DNA of 64,000 bases from Acinetobacter towneri DSM 14962 = CIP 107472 (lineage in GTDB: Bacteria; Pseudomonadota; Gammaproteobacteria; Pseudomonadales; Moraxellaceae). The DNA is taken from the NCBI RefSeq assembly GCF_000368785.1, contig NZ_KB849689.1, positions 316,293-380,292 of the forward strand, written 5' to 3'. The notes under the pieces are model-generated. The model saw only the letters and a list, made by a program, of their open reading frames with translations. It ran no database searches and was not told the origin of the DNA. This document shows, one piece after another, positions 46,720 through 62,163 of the stretch. Position 1 is the first letter of the stretch; every line of letters starts with the position of its first letter. The position numbers and the translations under genes were made by a program.

Positions 46720-46944
46720 TTACTGGAATGGTAGATGCTGGAGTTCATTTAACTCTTTGCGGCTATAACCTCGCGAAGCGAGAACCTTCTTAATCCCGAT
46801 AATGACATCTTCATCTGTGGCTTTGGTTAAAGCTTCGAGAAGTTGTTCATTTGTCTTGCAAGAGCAATCATTTTCAACACAAGCAATTTGATTTTTATGC
46901 TCGTTTTGCTGTTCTGTAGAGAACAACTTTTGCCAAAAACTCAT
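46720..46944 (-). CDS. Small Cys-rich hypothetical protein
   Basis: This is a 74-residue cytoplasmic protein beginning MSFWQKLFS, a short amphipathic start. It has a compact CVENDCSC cluster in the first third and a helical C-terminal half (LEALTKATDEDVIIGIKKVL). The cluster could bind a metal, but I know no family. The ATG at 46944 has AAGG upstream; the frame's earlier ATG at 46959 is less likely. Confidence 0.65.
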   Translation of the reverse strand: MSFWQKLFSTEQQNEHKNQIACVENDCSCKTNEQLLEALTKATDEDVIIGIKKVLASRGYSRKELNELQHLPFQ

Positions 46945-47185
46945 ACAGCCTTCATTCACAACCTAACATAGATCGAAATATAGCCAATATAAAAAATAAA
47001 TCAAGTCGACCTAAGTGATAAAAGCAGCAATCGAGTTGCAGAATTTTCGATGATATTGCATTTTTTTAACGAAATTATGACAGCTAAAGGGCTTGTAATG
47101 CTTTAACTGATTCATTTACATCATAATATTTACAAGTGCTCAAAAGCAGAACTTGTAAATATTGAAGAAAAATGCAACAAATTGT

Positions 47186-48268
47186 TTAAATCTTTTCCAG
47201 TAAAACAGCCGATTCAACATGATGGGTGTATGGGAATTGATCAAACAGTGCAAATTTCGTCACTTTATGGCTTTGACACAAGGTTTTTAAATTGTCATGC
47301 AAAGTGTCTGGGTTGCACGAAATATAAATAATACGTTTAAAACGCTGTAGGAGTTTTAAGGTGTCATCGTCAATTCCTGCGCGTGGCGGATCGACAAAGA
47401 CCGTATCAAAATCATAACTTGCAAGATCAATGTTCGCTTCTTGCAAGCGGCGGAATTCACGCTCACCGTTATAGGCTTGAGTAAACTCTTCAGCCGATAA
47501 GCGTGCCACTTGAATATTCTCAATCTGGTTTTGTTCAATATTCCACTGCGCTGCATATACCGAAGATTTAGCCAGTTCTGTGGCAAGTACACGACGGAAA
47601 CGAGTCGATAGCGGCAGGGTAAAGTTACCATTACCACAATAAAGTTCTAATAAATCTTGCTCAGAATATTCGGCAACCGTACATGCCCATTCCAGCATTT
47701 TTTGGCAAACTTGCGCGTTTGGCTGGGTAAAGCTGCTTTCAATTTGCTTATAGGTATAAGTGCGCTCAAAAACCTGTAATTGTTCAACTACATACTCATC
47801 GGATAGCACGAATTTTTGCCCACGGCTGCGTCCAATCAGTTTAATGTTTAATGCTTTGCTCAAAGCTTGGGCTGCAGGCTCCCAATCAGATTCAAGTTTG
47901 CGGTGATAAAGCAGTGAAACCAACATTTCGCCACTTAAAGTCGCTAAAAAATGCACTTCAAATAAACGAGCCGATAATACGGGATCGGCTTTCAGGGCGG
48001 CTAACAGCTTTGGCATTAATAAGTTAATGCTGCGGTCTGCAATCGGAAACTCATCTACACGAATAACTTTTTTCTGCTTATCTTCACTGCGTTCAAACAT
48101 GGCATAAAACAGATCATCTTCAATATGCCAAATTCGGAACTCTGCCCGCATACGGTAGTTGTGTTCTGGTGAGGCAAATACTTGCAAGGCAGGCGGGTTA
48201 TATTCGGCAAATTGGGCAGAAATACGGGCAACTTTTGCATCAAGTTGTTGCTGATAAGATGAGGTCAT
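47186..48268 (-). CDS. trmA: tRNA (uracil-5-)-methyltransferase
   Basis: This SAM-dependent enzyme makes ribothymidine at position 54 of the tRNA T-loop. It is 360 residues long. The C-terminal Rossmann domain has [15 protein letters not shown] near residue 212 and VDPPRAG. The catalytic Cys is in ISCNPDTL near the end, with HHVES after it. No TRAM domain or iron-sulfur Cys set is present, which separates it from RlmC and RlmD. Confidence 0.95.
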   Translation of the reverse strand: MTSSYQQQLDAKVARISAQFAEYNPPALQVFASPEHNYRMRAEFRIWHIEDDLFYAMFERSEDKQKKVIRVDEFPIADRSINLLMPKLLAALKADPVLSARLFEVHFLATLSGEMLVSLLYHRKLESDWEPAAQALSKALNIKLIGRSRGQKFVLSDEYVVEQLQVFERTYTYKQIESSFTQPNAQVCQKMLEWACTVAEYSEQDLLELYCGNGNFTLPLSTRFRRVLATELAKSSVYAAQWNIEQNQIENIQVARLSAEEFTQAYNGEREFRRLQEANIDLASYDFDTVFVDPPRAGIDDDTLKLLQRFKRIIYISCNPDTLHDNLKTLCQSHKVTKFALFDQFPYTHHVESAVLLEKI

Positions 48269-48430
48269 ATGCAGTAAACATCACAAACACAGAGAAAGAG
48301 CGATGGTAACAAAGTTTTAAAGAGATACCTAAAACTATTATGAAAATGATGCAATCCTGCAAGATGTCAAAATAGCCTAAGCATGTTGATGACATCTTAC
48401 AAGTGGAAAAATTTAGATACTGTAATTACT

Positions 48431-49132
48431 TTAAACTTGATGTAATTGATCGAACAATTGCTGCATGCCCTCAGTGGCAGTTTTGGAAATCCGTTGAAAT
48501 TGAGCAGGAAGTTGGGCTTGCATGGCTTTTGGGTCAATATAATAAGCCTGACAATTTGCAGGAATTTCGTGTACTAATCCAGCAACAGGGTACACCACCA
48601 AACTTGTACCAATCACAATAAAAATATCGGCATCTTGAATCAAATCCAGTGCTTCTTCATAGGCAGGAACTGCTTCGCCAAACCAGACCACATGCGGACG
48701 TAAAGGATAGCCTTGTGGGCAAAGATCCTGTTGCAAGTTCAGCGAGTCACCTTCAATTGGAAAAAATTCTGTCGTGTATTGTGCATGAGGCCCTGAGCTT
48801 TTGGCTAAACGAATATTGCCGTGTAAATGCAAAACTTCTGAACTGCCTGCACGTTCATGCAAATCATCAATATTTTGGGTGATCACTTGTACATCAAAAT
48901 CATCTTCAAGTTCAGCAATTAAGCGATGCGCCAAGTTAGGCTGCGCATTAAGAATGTTTTTACGACGTTCATTATAAAAGCGTTGGACTAATTCAGGATT
49001 CCTTGCCCATGCTTCAGGACTTGCGACATCCTCCACGCGATGTTTTTCCCATAAGCCATCACCATCTCTAAAGGTGTTGATTCCACTTTCTGCGCTCATA
49101 CCTGCACCCGAAAAAACCACTAATTTACGCAT
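48431..49132 (-). CDS. cobB: NAD-dependent deacylase (sirtuin), lacking the zinc cysteines
   Basis: This is a 233-residue sirtuin that removes acetyl or succinyl groups from lysines using NAD. GAGMSAESGINTFRD binds NAD (residues 10-24), QNIDDLHERAG follows, and the catalytic His is in LHLHGN. The class III Tyr-x-x-Arg pair (FYNERR) suggests desuccinylase activity. Between HGN and RPHVVWFGE most sirtuins have four zinc-binding Cys residues. Here only one Cys is present (DLCPQG), so the zinc module is missing, as in some Bacteroidetes enzymes. AAGAGAA precedes the ATG. Confidence 0.92.
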   Translation of the reverse strand: MRKLVVFSGAGMSAESGINTFRDGDGLWEKHRVEDVASPEAWARNPELVQRFYNERRKNILNAQPNLAHRLIAELEDDFDVQVITQNIDDLHERAGSSEVLHLHGNIRLAKSSGPHAQYTTEFFPIEGDSLNLQQDLCPQGYPLRPHVVWFGEAVPAYEEALDLIQDADIFIVIGTSLVVYPVAGLVHEIPANCQAYYIDPKAMQAQLPAQFQRISKTATEGMQQLFDQLHQV

Positions 49133-49396
49133 GTTTTATTCTCTTGATGGATGGTTAGATTTGAGTATAAGTGCCGAAAATAGAAACACAAATCTACAGC
49201 TCATTTTTTCAGAATTTTAAGTATCTAAATATGTGAAAGTTTAGTGCTGTCTATAACTTTGCTGAATAATTGAATCAAAGTTCACTTTTTATTGCTTGTT
49301 ATTTCATTTTAATGATAGAACATAAAGTAAAGTAGTATGACGCTGCAAAATCAAATATTGATGAACCAGAACCTATAATAATGTGCAGAGGATGCC

Positions 49397-50638
49397 ATGT
49401 CACAACACAATCCATCGCCAAATCACACGCCTGCAACTCACAGTGAAAAAGTGAAATTTGATTGGAAAGATCCTTTTTTGCTTGAACAGCAATTGACTGA
49501 AACCGAACGTATGATTCGTGATAGTGCCTATGCTTATTGTCAGGAAAAATTACTGCCGCGGGTACGTGATCAGTTTAGACATGAAACGGTAGATCGCAGC
49601 ATCTTCCGTGAAATGGGTGAGCTTGGTTTGTTAGGCTCAACCATACCTGAACAATATGGCGGTGTAGGTTTAAATTATGTGAGTTATGGATTAATTTCAC
49701 GTGAAATTGAACGGGTCGATTCAGGCTATCGTTCTATGGCAAGTGTACAAAGCTCATTGGTGATGGTGCCAATTTATGAGTTTGGCAGTGAAGCACAAAA
49801 ACAGAAATATTTACCCAAACTTGCTTCGGGTGAATGGGTGGGATGTTTCGGTCTGACTGAACCTGATTTTGGCTCCGACCCTGGCAGTATGAACAGCAGA
49901 GCACATAAAGTTGCAGGCGGTTATCGTTTACACGGTGCGAAAATGTGGATTACCAATAGTCCAATTGCCGATGTATTTGTGGTGTGGGCAAAAGAAGTTT
50001 CAGCAGATGGGCAAGTGGGTGATATTCGCGGTTTTATTTTAGAAAAAGGTTGGGATGGACTTTCTGCACCAATCATTCAAGGCAAGGTTGGTTTACGCGC
50101 TTCAATCACAGGTGAAATTGTCATGGACAATGTTTTTGTGCATGAAGAAAATATGTTACCTGAAGTGCGTGGTTTAAAAGGGCCGTTCACTTGTTTAAAT
50201 AGTGCACGTTATGGCATTGCTTGGGGTGCTATGGGTGCGGCTGAGTTTTGTTGGCATACTGCGCATCAATATACGATGGATCGGATTCAGTTCGGACGTC
50301 CTTTGGCGGCCAATCAGCTCATTCAAAAGAAACTTGCCGATATGCAAACCGAAATCGCGCTGGGTTTACAAATTGCTTTACGTTTTGGTCGTATGAAAGA
50401 TGAGGGTATTGCTTCACTCGAAGGTACTTCGCTGATTAAACGCAACAACTGTGGCAAGGCCTTAGAGATTGCTCGTATGGCGCGCGATATGCTTGGTGGG
50501 AATGGTATCAGTGATGAATATGGCGTGGCGCGGCATTTGGTCAATTTGGAAGTCGTGAATACCTATGAAGGGACGCACGATGTGCATGCGCTAATTTTAG
50601 GTCGTGCGCAAACGGGTATCGCGGCTTTTGCCAATTAA
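49397..50638 (+). CDS. gcdH: Glutaryl-CoA dehydrogenase
   Basis: This is a 413-residue FAD-dependent acyl-CoA dehydrogenase that converts glutaryl-CoA to crotonyl-CoA in lysine and tryptophan breakdown. [13 protein letters not shown] and WITNSP bind FAD and substrate. The catalytic Glu is in [15 protein letters not shown], and the Arg in SVQSSL-type context fits the GCDH subgroup. GAGGA precedes the ATG. It is single, not next to a gcdR or CoA-transferase gene. Confidence 0.92.
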   Translation: MSQHNPSPNHTPATHSEKVKFDWKDPFLLEQQLTETERMIRDSAYAYCQEKLLPRVRDQFRHETVDRSIFREMGELGLLGSTIPEQYGGVGLNYVSYGLISREIERVDSGYRSMASVQSSLVMVPIYEFGSEAQKQKYLPKLASGEWVGCFGLTEPDFGSDPGSMNSRAHKVAGGYRLHGAKMWITNSPIADVFVVWAKEVSADGQVGDIRGFILEKGWDGLSAPIIQGKVGLRASITGEIVMDNVFVHEENMLPEVRGLKGPFTCLNSARYGIAWGAMGAAEFCWHTAHQYTMDRIQFGRPLAANQLIQKKLADMQTEIALGLQIALRFGRMKDEGIASLEGTSLIKRNNCGKALEIARMARDMLGGNGISDEYGVARHLVNLEVVNTYEGTHDVHALILGRAQTGIAAFAN

Positions 50639-50699
50639 ATCTAGATCTAATGATGCTACGGTGGAAAATATTGCAAACCACATTTTCCACCGTTTTACT

Positions 50700-51608
50700 T
50701 TAGCTGTTTAGTTTTAAAAATTGGCTAATTTCCTGATTAAATTTCAACGGTTCGGTCAGTAAAGGGGTATGCCCAGATTGGTGAAATATGACTTGTTTCG
50801 CATTCGGCATAGCTTCTACCACTTGACGTTGTCCTTCTGCCGCATACAAGGTCGATTGTGCGCCTGTAAAAAAGACTGTCGGACAACCCAGTTGAGTTAA
50901 AGCCTCACGATAATCTTCCTGATGGTGTAAATAATTGTCGATATACCAGCGTAAATAATCTAAACGCTGTGTAGGTAAAATATAGCGTTGTAAAACAGGA
51001 CGTTTGACGGCCAGTTTAAATAAAAACGGACTGATTTTATTGCTGGCTTGTAATTCTATAAATTCTAGCCAAAGTTCGACTAAGTTTTTACGCTGCAACA
51101 CATCCATTTGTTGAATATCAGTATATTGCGCGTGATCATGTAAAAACTCGGACAGATGAATCAATAACTGTTTAAATTGTTGATGTTGATTGCCAAATAA
51201 GCCATAAGGCCAGTTTTCATCTACCCCAATTTTTGGTGCTTGGTCAATTTGTAAATAACTGCTTAAATGCGCAGCCAATTGTCCATATTGCATGCCATGC
51301 ATGGCAGTGGTTACCCCCATGGAATAGCCAATCAGTTTAAATTGTTGCAGGTTCTGTTGTTGAAGCAGACTGTTTAAATCTTGCCAATGGCTCGAAATAG
51401 CATCCAGTTCTGGAACGGCACACAGGTTTGAACCCCCAAAACCACGCCAGTCTGGAATAATAAAACGATACTGCTTTTTATGTTGATACAGAAATGGCAA
51501 CCATTGCCAACTGTGCATGCCTAAACCTGAAAGCACAACCACAGGCTCACCTTGACCAAATTCACGTACAAATAGAGCTTCGCCATCGGGCATGCGGTAA
51601 AAAGGCAT
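50700..51608 (-). CDS. Alpha/beta hydrolase
   Basis: This is a 302-residue hydrolase. LSGLGMHSW gives the oxyanion region, GYSMGV the nucleophile Ser near residue 95, and SGHTPLL the catalytic His. AAGGA precedes the ATG at 51608 by 7 bp, so I prefer it to the ATG at 51614. It lies about 125 bp downstream of the PadR gene on the same strand and may be under the same control. The substrate is unknown. Confidence 0.85.
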   Translation of the reverse strand: MPFYRMPDGEALFVREFGQGEPVVVLSGLGMHSWQWLPFLYQHKKQYRFIIPDWRGFGGSNLCAVPELDAISSHWQDLNSLLQQQNLQQFKLIGYSMGVTTAMHGMQYGQLAAHLSSYLQIDQAPKIGVDENWPYGLFGNQHQQFKQLLIHLSEFLHDHAQYTDIQQMDVLQRKNLVELWLEFIELQASNKISPFLFKLAVKRPVLQRYILPTQRLDYLRWYIDNYLHHQEDYREALTQLGCPTVFFTGAQSTLYAAEGQRQVVEAMPNAKQVIFHQSGHTPLLTEPLKFNQEISQFLKLNS

Positions 51609-51733
51609 CAGCATTTCCTTGCATGGTTGTAATTAAAGATGCGTTATTCTTTATAGCATAGCCTGATCATTTCTGTATGGTGAGCAACCCTGATTTCACA
51701 TTGATGTGGTTGCTATTACTTAAAAATATACTT

Positions 51734-52285
51734 TTAAGATGAGGCTTCGGCATCAAACTTTTTCAGTTCAGGAATCACATTTTCTAGCCATTCAATCCAG
51801 CCAATTTCCTGATCTATCCCTAGCTGCAAAATCATTTTATGAATATACAGGGTACGGTTGTTCGCAGGTGCTTGGCTAAAGTCTTTGGCAAAAATCTGTT
51901 GATAGGTGTGCAACTTGGCTTTGTGAAGCAGCAAATGTCGTTCTAGTTCGGGTAAGACGCTGTTGCCGCCAAGTTGGGCTTCGGCACGTAAACGTACCAT
52001 AAGTTCTTCGCGTAATTGTGCAGGCGGGCTTTGCTCGACCATCCAGTTTGCCAGTTCATGCCGCCCCAAAGCTTCTACCTGATAGGTTTTGCTACGACTG
52101 CTAGAATCTTCATCTTCTAAGGTTGAAATCCAACCTTTTTTCAGCATGGTATTTAGTTCGCGATAAATTTGTTGATGGGTCGCATTCCAGAAAAACCCCA
52201 TAGAGCGGTCAAAACGGCGTGCCAATTCAATACCGTTACTGGGTTTTTCAATTAAACTGGTCAATAAAACGTGAGCGAGCGACAT
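51734..52285 (-). CDS. PadR-family transcriptional regulator
   Basis: This is a 183-residue regulator. An N-terminal winged helix (LLTSLIEKPSNGIELARRF, then HQQIYRELNTMLKKGWI) is followed by a helical C-terminal dimerisation domain, as in the Vir/AphA-like PadR subgroup. PadR proteins are usually repressors released by phenolics or other small molecules. The frame runs to 52384, across the operators; the ATG at 52285 begins the conserved domain. It is divergent from the Old Yellow Enzyme gene, with two palindromic sites between them. Confidence 0.88.
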   Translation of the reverse strand: MSLAHVLLTSLIEKPSNGIELARRFDRSMGFFWNATHQQIYRELNTMLKKGWISTLEDEDSSSRSKTYQVEALGRHELANWMVEQSPPAQLREELMVRLRAEAQLGGNSVLPELERHLLLHKAKLHTYQQIFAKDFSQAPANNRTLYIHKMILQLGIDQEIGWIEWLENVIPELKKFDAEASS

Positions 52286-52317
52286 AAACAGAGCAACTTT
52301 ATTTTTTTCAGCTGTAA

Positions 52318-52337
52318 TTATGCAACATGTTGCATAA
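52318..52337. promoter_or_regulatory. PadR operator 1 (perfect 20-bp palindrome)
   Basis: TTATGCAACATGTTGCATAA is fully self-complementary. It overlaps the likely -35 of the gene at 52420 (TTGCAT at 52330-52335). Its centre is 42 bp, four helical turns, from that of operator 2. Confidence 0.82.
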
Positions 52338-52358
52338 AAATTAAATCTAGAATATAAA
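52330..52358 (+). promoter_or_regulatory. Promoter of the Old Yellow Enzyme gene
   Basis: TTGCAT (-35) and TATAAA (-10, 52353-52358) are exactly 17 bp apart. The start point near 52365 would fall inside operator 2. The -35 is weak, but the -10 matches consensus at five of six bases. Confidence 0.55.
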
Positions 52359-52361
52359 AGT

Positions 52362-52377
52362 ATGCAACAAGTTGCAT
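52362..52377. promoter_or_regulatory. PadR operator 2
   Basis: ATGCAAC-AA-GTTGCAT is the same 7-bp half-site pair as in operator 1. It covers the predicted transcription start of the gene at 52420. Confidence 0.8.
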
Positions 52378-52386
52378 TAAGCATAA

Positions 52387-54444
<2,058 letters not shown>

Positions 54445-54448
54445 TGTA

Positions 54449-54500
54449 ATTCCTTCTCCCTCTCCTTTGGGAGGGGGCTGGGGAGAGAGTTAATAATCGC
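54449..54500 (+). repeat. REP-like palindromic repeat
   Basis: CTCCCTCTCC and GGGAGGGGG lie around a short loop, followed by GCTGGGGAGAGAGTTAATAATC. The final part matches the minus strand of the repeat at 19427-19515. The element sits in the gap after the Old Yellow Enzyme gene. Confidence 0.7.
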
Positions 54501-54584
54501 TTCTGCCCAGTGCAGCAGTGCTTCAGTCTCACTCAGGGACTCTGCATAGAAATGAAATATCAAAACAAAAAAAAGGAACTTAAC

Positions 54585-54998
54585 ATGACTTTGGAAACAA
54601 CAAAATTAGCGGTACAGCGTTGGCATACAATGCTGCAAAACCATGATATGTCTATTTTGAGTGAATTGCTGGCAGATGATGTGGTGTTTCGTTCACCTGT
54701 AGCGTACCAACCTTATGCGGGTAAACAAGTGGTATTTTTTATTTTGACCAATGTAATTCAGGTCTTTGAAAACTTTACTTATCACCGTGAGTTTTATACT
54801 GAAGATGGTTGCAATGTTGTACTTGAATTTTCCGCCAATGTGGGAGATAAAAAACTTAAAGGAATTGATATGATTCAATTCAATACACAAGGACAAATTG
54901 TGGACTTTGAAGTGATGATTCGCCCGAAAAGTGGTTTAGAGGCATTGGCTGTGCAAATGGGACAACGTATGGCTGCCTTTATGCCAACCGAAAAATAA
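54585..54998 (+). CDS. NTF2/SnoaL-like protein
   Basis: This is a 137-residue single-domain protein with the cone-shaped NTF2-like fold. RWHTMLQNHDMSILSELLADDVVFRSP is the usual opening, and IDMIQFNTQGQIVDFEVM the closing strands. Members include small enzymes and ligand-binding proteins; no catalytic set is certain here. AAGGA lies 7 bp before the ATG at 54585; the frame's earlier ATG at 54510 is within the repeat-rich leader. It is probably co-transcribed with its neighbours. Confidence 0.82.
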   Translation: MTLETTKLAVQRWHTMLQNHDMSILSELLADDVVFRSPVAYQPYAGKQVVFFILTNVIQVFENFTYHREFYTEDGCNVVLEFSANVGDKKLKGIDMIQFNTQGQIVDFEVMIRPKSGLEALAVQMGQRMAAFMPTEK

Positions 54999-55088
54999 AA
55001 TACCGCGTGTGTATGGCAATGAAGTTGTTTTATAGAAATCGGTTTCGGGTTGGCATGCTTGAAAGTGCATGTATTGCTTGGGAGTAAA

Positions 55089-56195
55089 ATGATGTCTACA
55101 TTACAAAAAATAGCGAAAATTACACAAGCGGTTTTAGATCAGGTCACAGGCGCAGATTTACCGACGTTGTATTATCATCCACATGGAGAAATCCGTCGGG
55201 TATTGGATTATTTACCACAGCTCAAAGAAAAATACCGTCCAACACCGTGGCTGTCCAATACACATGCGCATCTTTTATATTTTGATTTAATTAAAAAGAA
55301 AACCATTCGTCAGCAGTATGATCGGGTTGATCAACTCACTATGCAAGATGGCGGTATCACCGCAGTTGCTTGGGTGGGTTATGACTTACCTGCAGATACT
55401 CCCACAATTGTTTTAATGCATACCATTACAGGTTCTTTGGAAAGTATGCGTGAGTTGGTGCGCGATTTACATCAACAGACACAGTGGCGTATTGCCTTAT
55501 GTTTACGTCGTGGGCATGGCAATTTACCTATGCCTGTACCACAAATGAATCTGTTTGGTTCGACGCATGATTTGCGTGAACAAATAGTGTTTATTCAGCA
55601 ACAATTTCCACAATCTGAATTATATGCTGTTGGTTCTTCCGCAGGGACAGGATTATTGGTGCGCTATTTGGGCGAAGAAGGCGAGCAAACCCCAATTAAA
55701 GCCGCGTTTGCACTGTGCCCAGGATATAACACTGAACTAGGCTTTCAGCATGTGCATCCTTTTTACAGTAAAGTAATGACCAAAAAATTATTCCAGTTTT
55801 TTATTCAGCCCCATCAGGACATTTGGCAAAACGTAAAATCTTTATCGCAAGTGTTAAGTGCGACTACATTGGCAGAGTTTGAAAAGGCGTATTTTGAATT
55901 GGCGGGTTTTGAAGATTATGACAGCTACACACAAGCCATTAACCCAATTTATGTGTTTGAGAATGTCAAAATTCCGCTTATGGTTTTAAATGCAGAAGAT
56001 GACCCAGTGTGCCACATCAAAAACTTTGATCCTTATAAAGAAACCATACGGAAAATGCCAAATATTATGGTAGTGACGACCCGTAAAGGCAGTCATTGTG
56101 GTTTTTATGAAGGTGTCGGTTTTACTAAATCTTGGGCATCGCGTTTAATTTCTAATTATTTTAAAGTGCAATCGCAGTTGCTGCAGGCAAGTTAA
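55089..56195 (+). CDS. YheT-like alpha/beta hydrolase
   Basis: This is a 368-residue hydrolase of the YheT/ABHD1-3 group. The lead-in PTPWLSNTHAHLLY, the core MHTITGSLES, the nucleophile motif GSSAGTG near residue 198 and the closing GSHCGFYEG (catalytic His) identify it. The frame begins at TTG 55050, but GGGAG precedes the ATG at 55089. It follows the NTF2-like gene by 90 bp. The substrate is unknown; eukaryotic relatives act on lipids. Confidence 0.87.
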   Translation: MMSTLQKIAKITQAVLDQVTGADLPTLYYHPHGEIRRVLDYLPQLKEKYRPTPWLSNTHAHLLYFDLIKKKTIRQQYDRVDQLTMQDGGITAVAWVGYDLPADTPTIVLMHTITGSLESMRELVRDLHQQTQWRIALCLRRGHGNLPMPVPQMNLFGSTHDLREQIVFIQQQFPQSELYAVGSSAGTGLLVRYLGEEGEQTPIKAAFALCPGYNTELGFQHVHPFYSKVMTKKLFQFFIQPHQDIWQNVKSLSQVLSATTLAEFEKAYFELAGFEDYDSYTQAINPIYVFENVKIPLMVLNAEDDPVCHIKNFDPYKETIRKMPNIMVVTTRKGSHCGFYEGVGFTKSWASRLISNYFKVQSQLLQAS

Positions 56196-56283
56196 AGTGA
56201 AGCGCACAAACCTATATAGAAATAGGTAGCTGTATTGCAAATGTATTCACGAGTTATCTCAGCGAAGACTCATCCAAATGAAT

Positions 56284-56315
56284 AAAAAACCCAGTACACA
56301 ATGACTGGGTTTTTT
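56284..56315. terminator. Bidirectional terminator
   Basis: AAAAAACCCAGT and ACTGGGTTTTTT form a perfect stem around an 8-nt loop. It lies between the convergent hydrolase and lipoprotein genes. Confidence 0.9.
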
Positions 56316-56391
56316 AACGTCAATTCAAATCTAAGATAAGAACTTACACCTTAAAACTGACTTTAACTTAAAGCTTAGTTTTAATGAGCAC

Positions 56392-56811
56392 TTAGTTCTC
56401 AAGTGCTGGGGTTGCAGCAGCAATCGCAGCGGCAACAGCATCATCTTCAGATTGAGCACCTGTGTTATTGCTTGGACGTGCTTGAGTTGGTTTATCTTCT
56501 GCTACAGGAGCTGCCGCTTTCGGCGCAGGCGCAGGTGCAGCAGCAGGTTGTGCAGGTGTTTCACGACGGATTTCAGTTGTGGTGTTCGCTGTTTCAGTGC
56601 GCTCCACTTCTACCTGTGCAGGCGCTTCTGGTTCAGCATCTTGAATGTTTTCAACAGGTTCTAGTGGTTCAAATTGAGCAGTTTCAGTAGTTTGTTCAGT
56701 TTGAACCTCTACTTGTTCTTGCTCATCTTGCTTTGGCTGTTCTTTTTTTACACATGCAGTTAATAACAACGCCGTTGCAATTGCACCACAAATTAAAAGT
56801 TTCTTATTCAT
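56392..56811 (-). CDS. Low-complexity lipoprotein
   Basis: This is a 139-residue protein with a clear lipobox (LLLTAC, Cys near residue 20). The mature part is Glu/Gln/Thr-rich, then Ala/Pro-rich with a run of AAPAPAPKAAAP, and has no predicted fold. It may span part of the periplasm as a flexible linker. Function unknown. The next gene, pyrG, is divergent with about 225 bp between. Confidence 0.8.
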   Translation of the reverse strand: MNKKLLICGAIATALLLTACVKKEQPKQDEQEQVEVQTEQTTETAQFEPLEPVENIQDAEPEAPAQVEVERTETANTTTEIRRETPAQPAAAPAPAPKAAAPVAEDKPTQARPSNNTGAQSEDDAVAAAIAAATPALEN

Positions 56812-56893
56812 AATTGCACAAAATAAAAGATCGGATAGACGGACGTATTATAGCAATAAAATGACAGATGAAAATCCTCTCAAGAAGTTCTAA

Positions 56894-58678
<1,785 letters not shown>

Positions 58679-58700
58679 GATGGCTTTAGGGATAAACTAG

Positions 58701-59567
<867 letters not shown>

Positions 59568-59622
59568 ATTAGATCCATATTAAATTATAGACTCATTGAT
59601 GCCTAAAGCATCACGTTATTAA

Positions 59623-60930
<1,308 letters not shown>

Positions 60931-60943
60931 GCGAAATCAGTAG

Positions 60944-61348
60944 ATGTCATTATTAAATGTATTTGACTCCAAAGCGAGTAAAGCATTGTTGGGCCTTGCG
61001 ATCTTTTTGATCGCAGGGTTTCAATATTTACACTGGTTTGGTGAAGGTGGTTATCGTGACCATGCTGCACTGACAGAAAAAATCCAACAACAAATAGAAT
61101 TAAATACAGAGCTGAAGGAGCGCAATCGTGTACTTGCAGCAGAAGTTTATGATTTAAAAAATGGGGTAGAAGCCATTGAAGAGCATGCCCGTTTAGATTT
61201 AGGCTTAATTAAGCCACATGAAACCTTTGTGCAAATGAGCACCATCAGCACACAATATAAACCAATTTATATTCAACCGAATTCCACAGTAGATTTACGC
61301 ACCAATGAATCACAACAACTTGCAGCAGCAACCGCCCCGACACCCTAA
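60944..61348 (+). CDS. ftsB: Cell division protein FtsB
   Basis: This is a 134-residue inner-membrane divisome protein that forms a complex with FtsL and FtsQ. One TM helix (about residues 13-30) is followed by a periplasmic coiled coil (LTEKIQQQIELNTELKERNR) and the conserved GVEAIEEHARLDLGLIK. The tail of about 40 residues is longer than in E. coli and is poorly conserved. It starts 13 bp after eno and overlaps ispD by 44 bp. Confidence 0.92.
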   Translation: MSLLNVFDSKASKALLGLAIFLIAGFQYLHWFGEGGYRDHAALTEKIQQQIELNTELKERNRVLAAEVYDLKNGVEAIEEHARLDLGLIKPHETFVQMSTISTQYKPIYIQPNSTVDLRTNESQQLAAATAPTP

Positions 61349-62036
61349 ACTTTGGGCGGTTATTCCCGCAGCGGGTTCTGGTAGTCGTTTTTCTAGAACT
61401 GAACTTAAACAATATCAGTATATTCAAGATCAAACAGTCTTAGCGCACAGCATCGCACGTTTAAATCACTTGCCTTTAGCGGGTTATGTTTTGGCGATTG
61501 GTCAAGCAGATGATGTAGCGCAAAACCTAAACTTGGCACAAAAAGAAAAAGCACATTTTTGCGTAGGTGGTGCAGAGCGAGTGGATTCAGTCTTAAATGC
61601 ACTGCATTATTTATCTGAAATCGCCCATGCAGATGACTGGGTTTTGGTGCATGATGCAGCGCGTCCTTGTGTGACAGCTGCTTGCCTTGAACAGTTGTAT
61701 CAGACTGCACTGGCAACAGATCAAAGTGCAATTTTGGCTATTCCAGTGCGTGATACTTTAAAAAAGGTAAGCCAAGGCACAAAAATTGAAACCACGGTAA
61801 GCCGTGACCAACTTTGGCAAGCGCAAACTCCGCAAATTGCTAAACTTGATGTGCTTAAAACAGCCATTGAATCTGCATTAAAACAGCAATTGACGATTAC
61901 CGATGAGGCCAGTGCTTTAGAAGCAGCAGGGCAAATTGTAAATGTTGTGCACGGTCGTTCGGATAATATTAAAATCACCTATCCCGATGATTTAGAGCTG
62001 GCACGTTTAATTTTAGCCTCACAACAACATGGATGA
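61305..62036 (+). CDS. ispD: 2-C-methyl-D-erythritol 4-phosphate cytidylyltransferase
   Basis: This enzyme attaches CMP to methylerythritol phosphate in the non-mevalonate isoprenoid pathway. It is 243 residues long. The nucleotide loop is IPAAGSGSRFSRTELKQY near residue 20, and VHDAARPCV and TDEASALEA follow. The only ATG ahead of the core is at 61305, inside ftsB, giving a 44-bp overlap in a different frame. The pairing of ftsB and ispD is common in gammaproteobacteria. Confidence 0.94.
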   Translation: MNHNNLQQQPPRHPKLWAVIPAAGSGSRFSRTELKQYQYIQDQTVLAHSIARLNHLPLAGYVLAIGQADDVAQNLNLAQKEKAHFCVGGAERVDSVLNALHYLSEIAHADDWVLVHDAARPCVTAACLEQLYQTALATDQSAILAIPVRDTLKKVSQGTKIETTVSRDQLWQAQTPQIAKLDVLKTAIESALKQQLTITDEASALEAAGQIVNVVHGRSDNIKITYPDDLELARLILASQQHG

Positions 62037-62163
62037 TAAAAATCTAGTGTAATTAACACCGCGTTAAACTTGAATCTTCAACGATTAAGCTTTAATGATT
62101 CACTCTGTGCCGCTTTGCTTCTATAATTGTCCATCCTGTCTATTTTAAATACCTTTGAGTCGC

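Noticed and set aside
48361..48402. AAGATGTCA/TGACATCTT repeat as a terminator between trmA and cobB
   Set aside because: The loop is 20 nt or more and no U tract follows in either direction.
52318..52337. Palindrome read as a terminator
   Set aside because: It lacks a U tract, lies between divergent starts and recurs 42 bp away, so an operator is the better reading.
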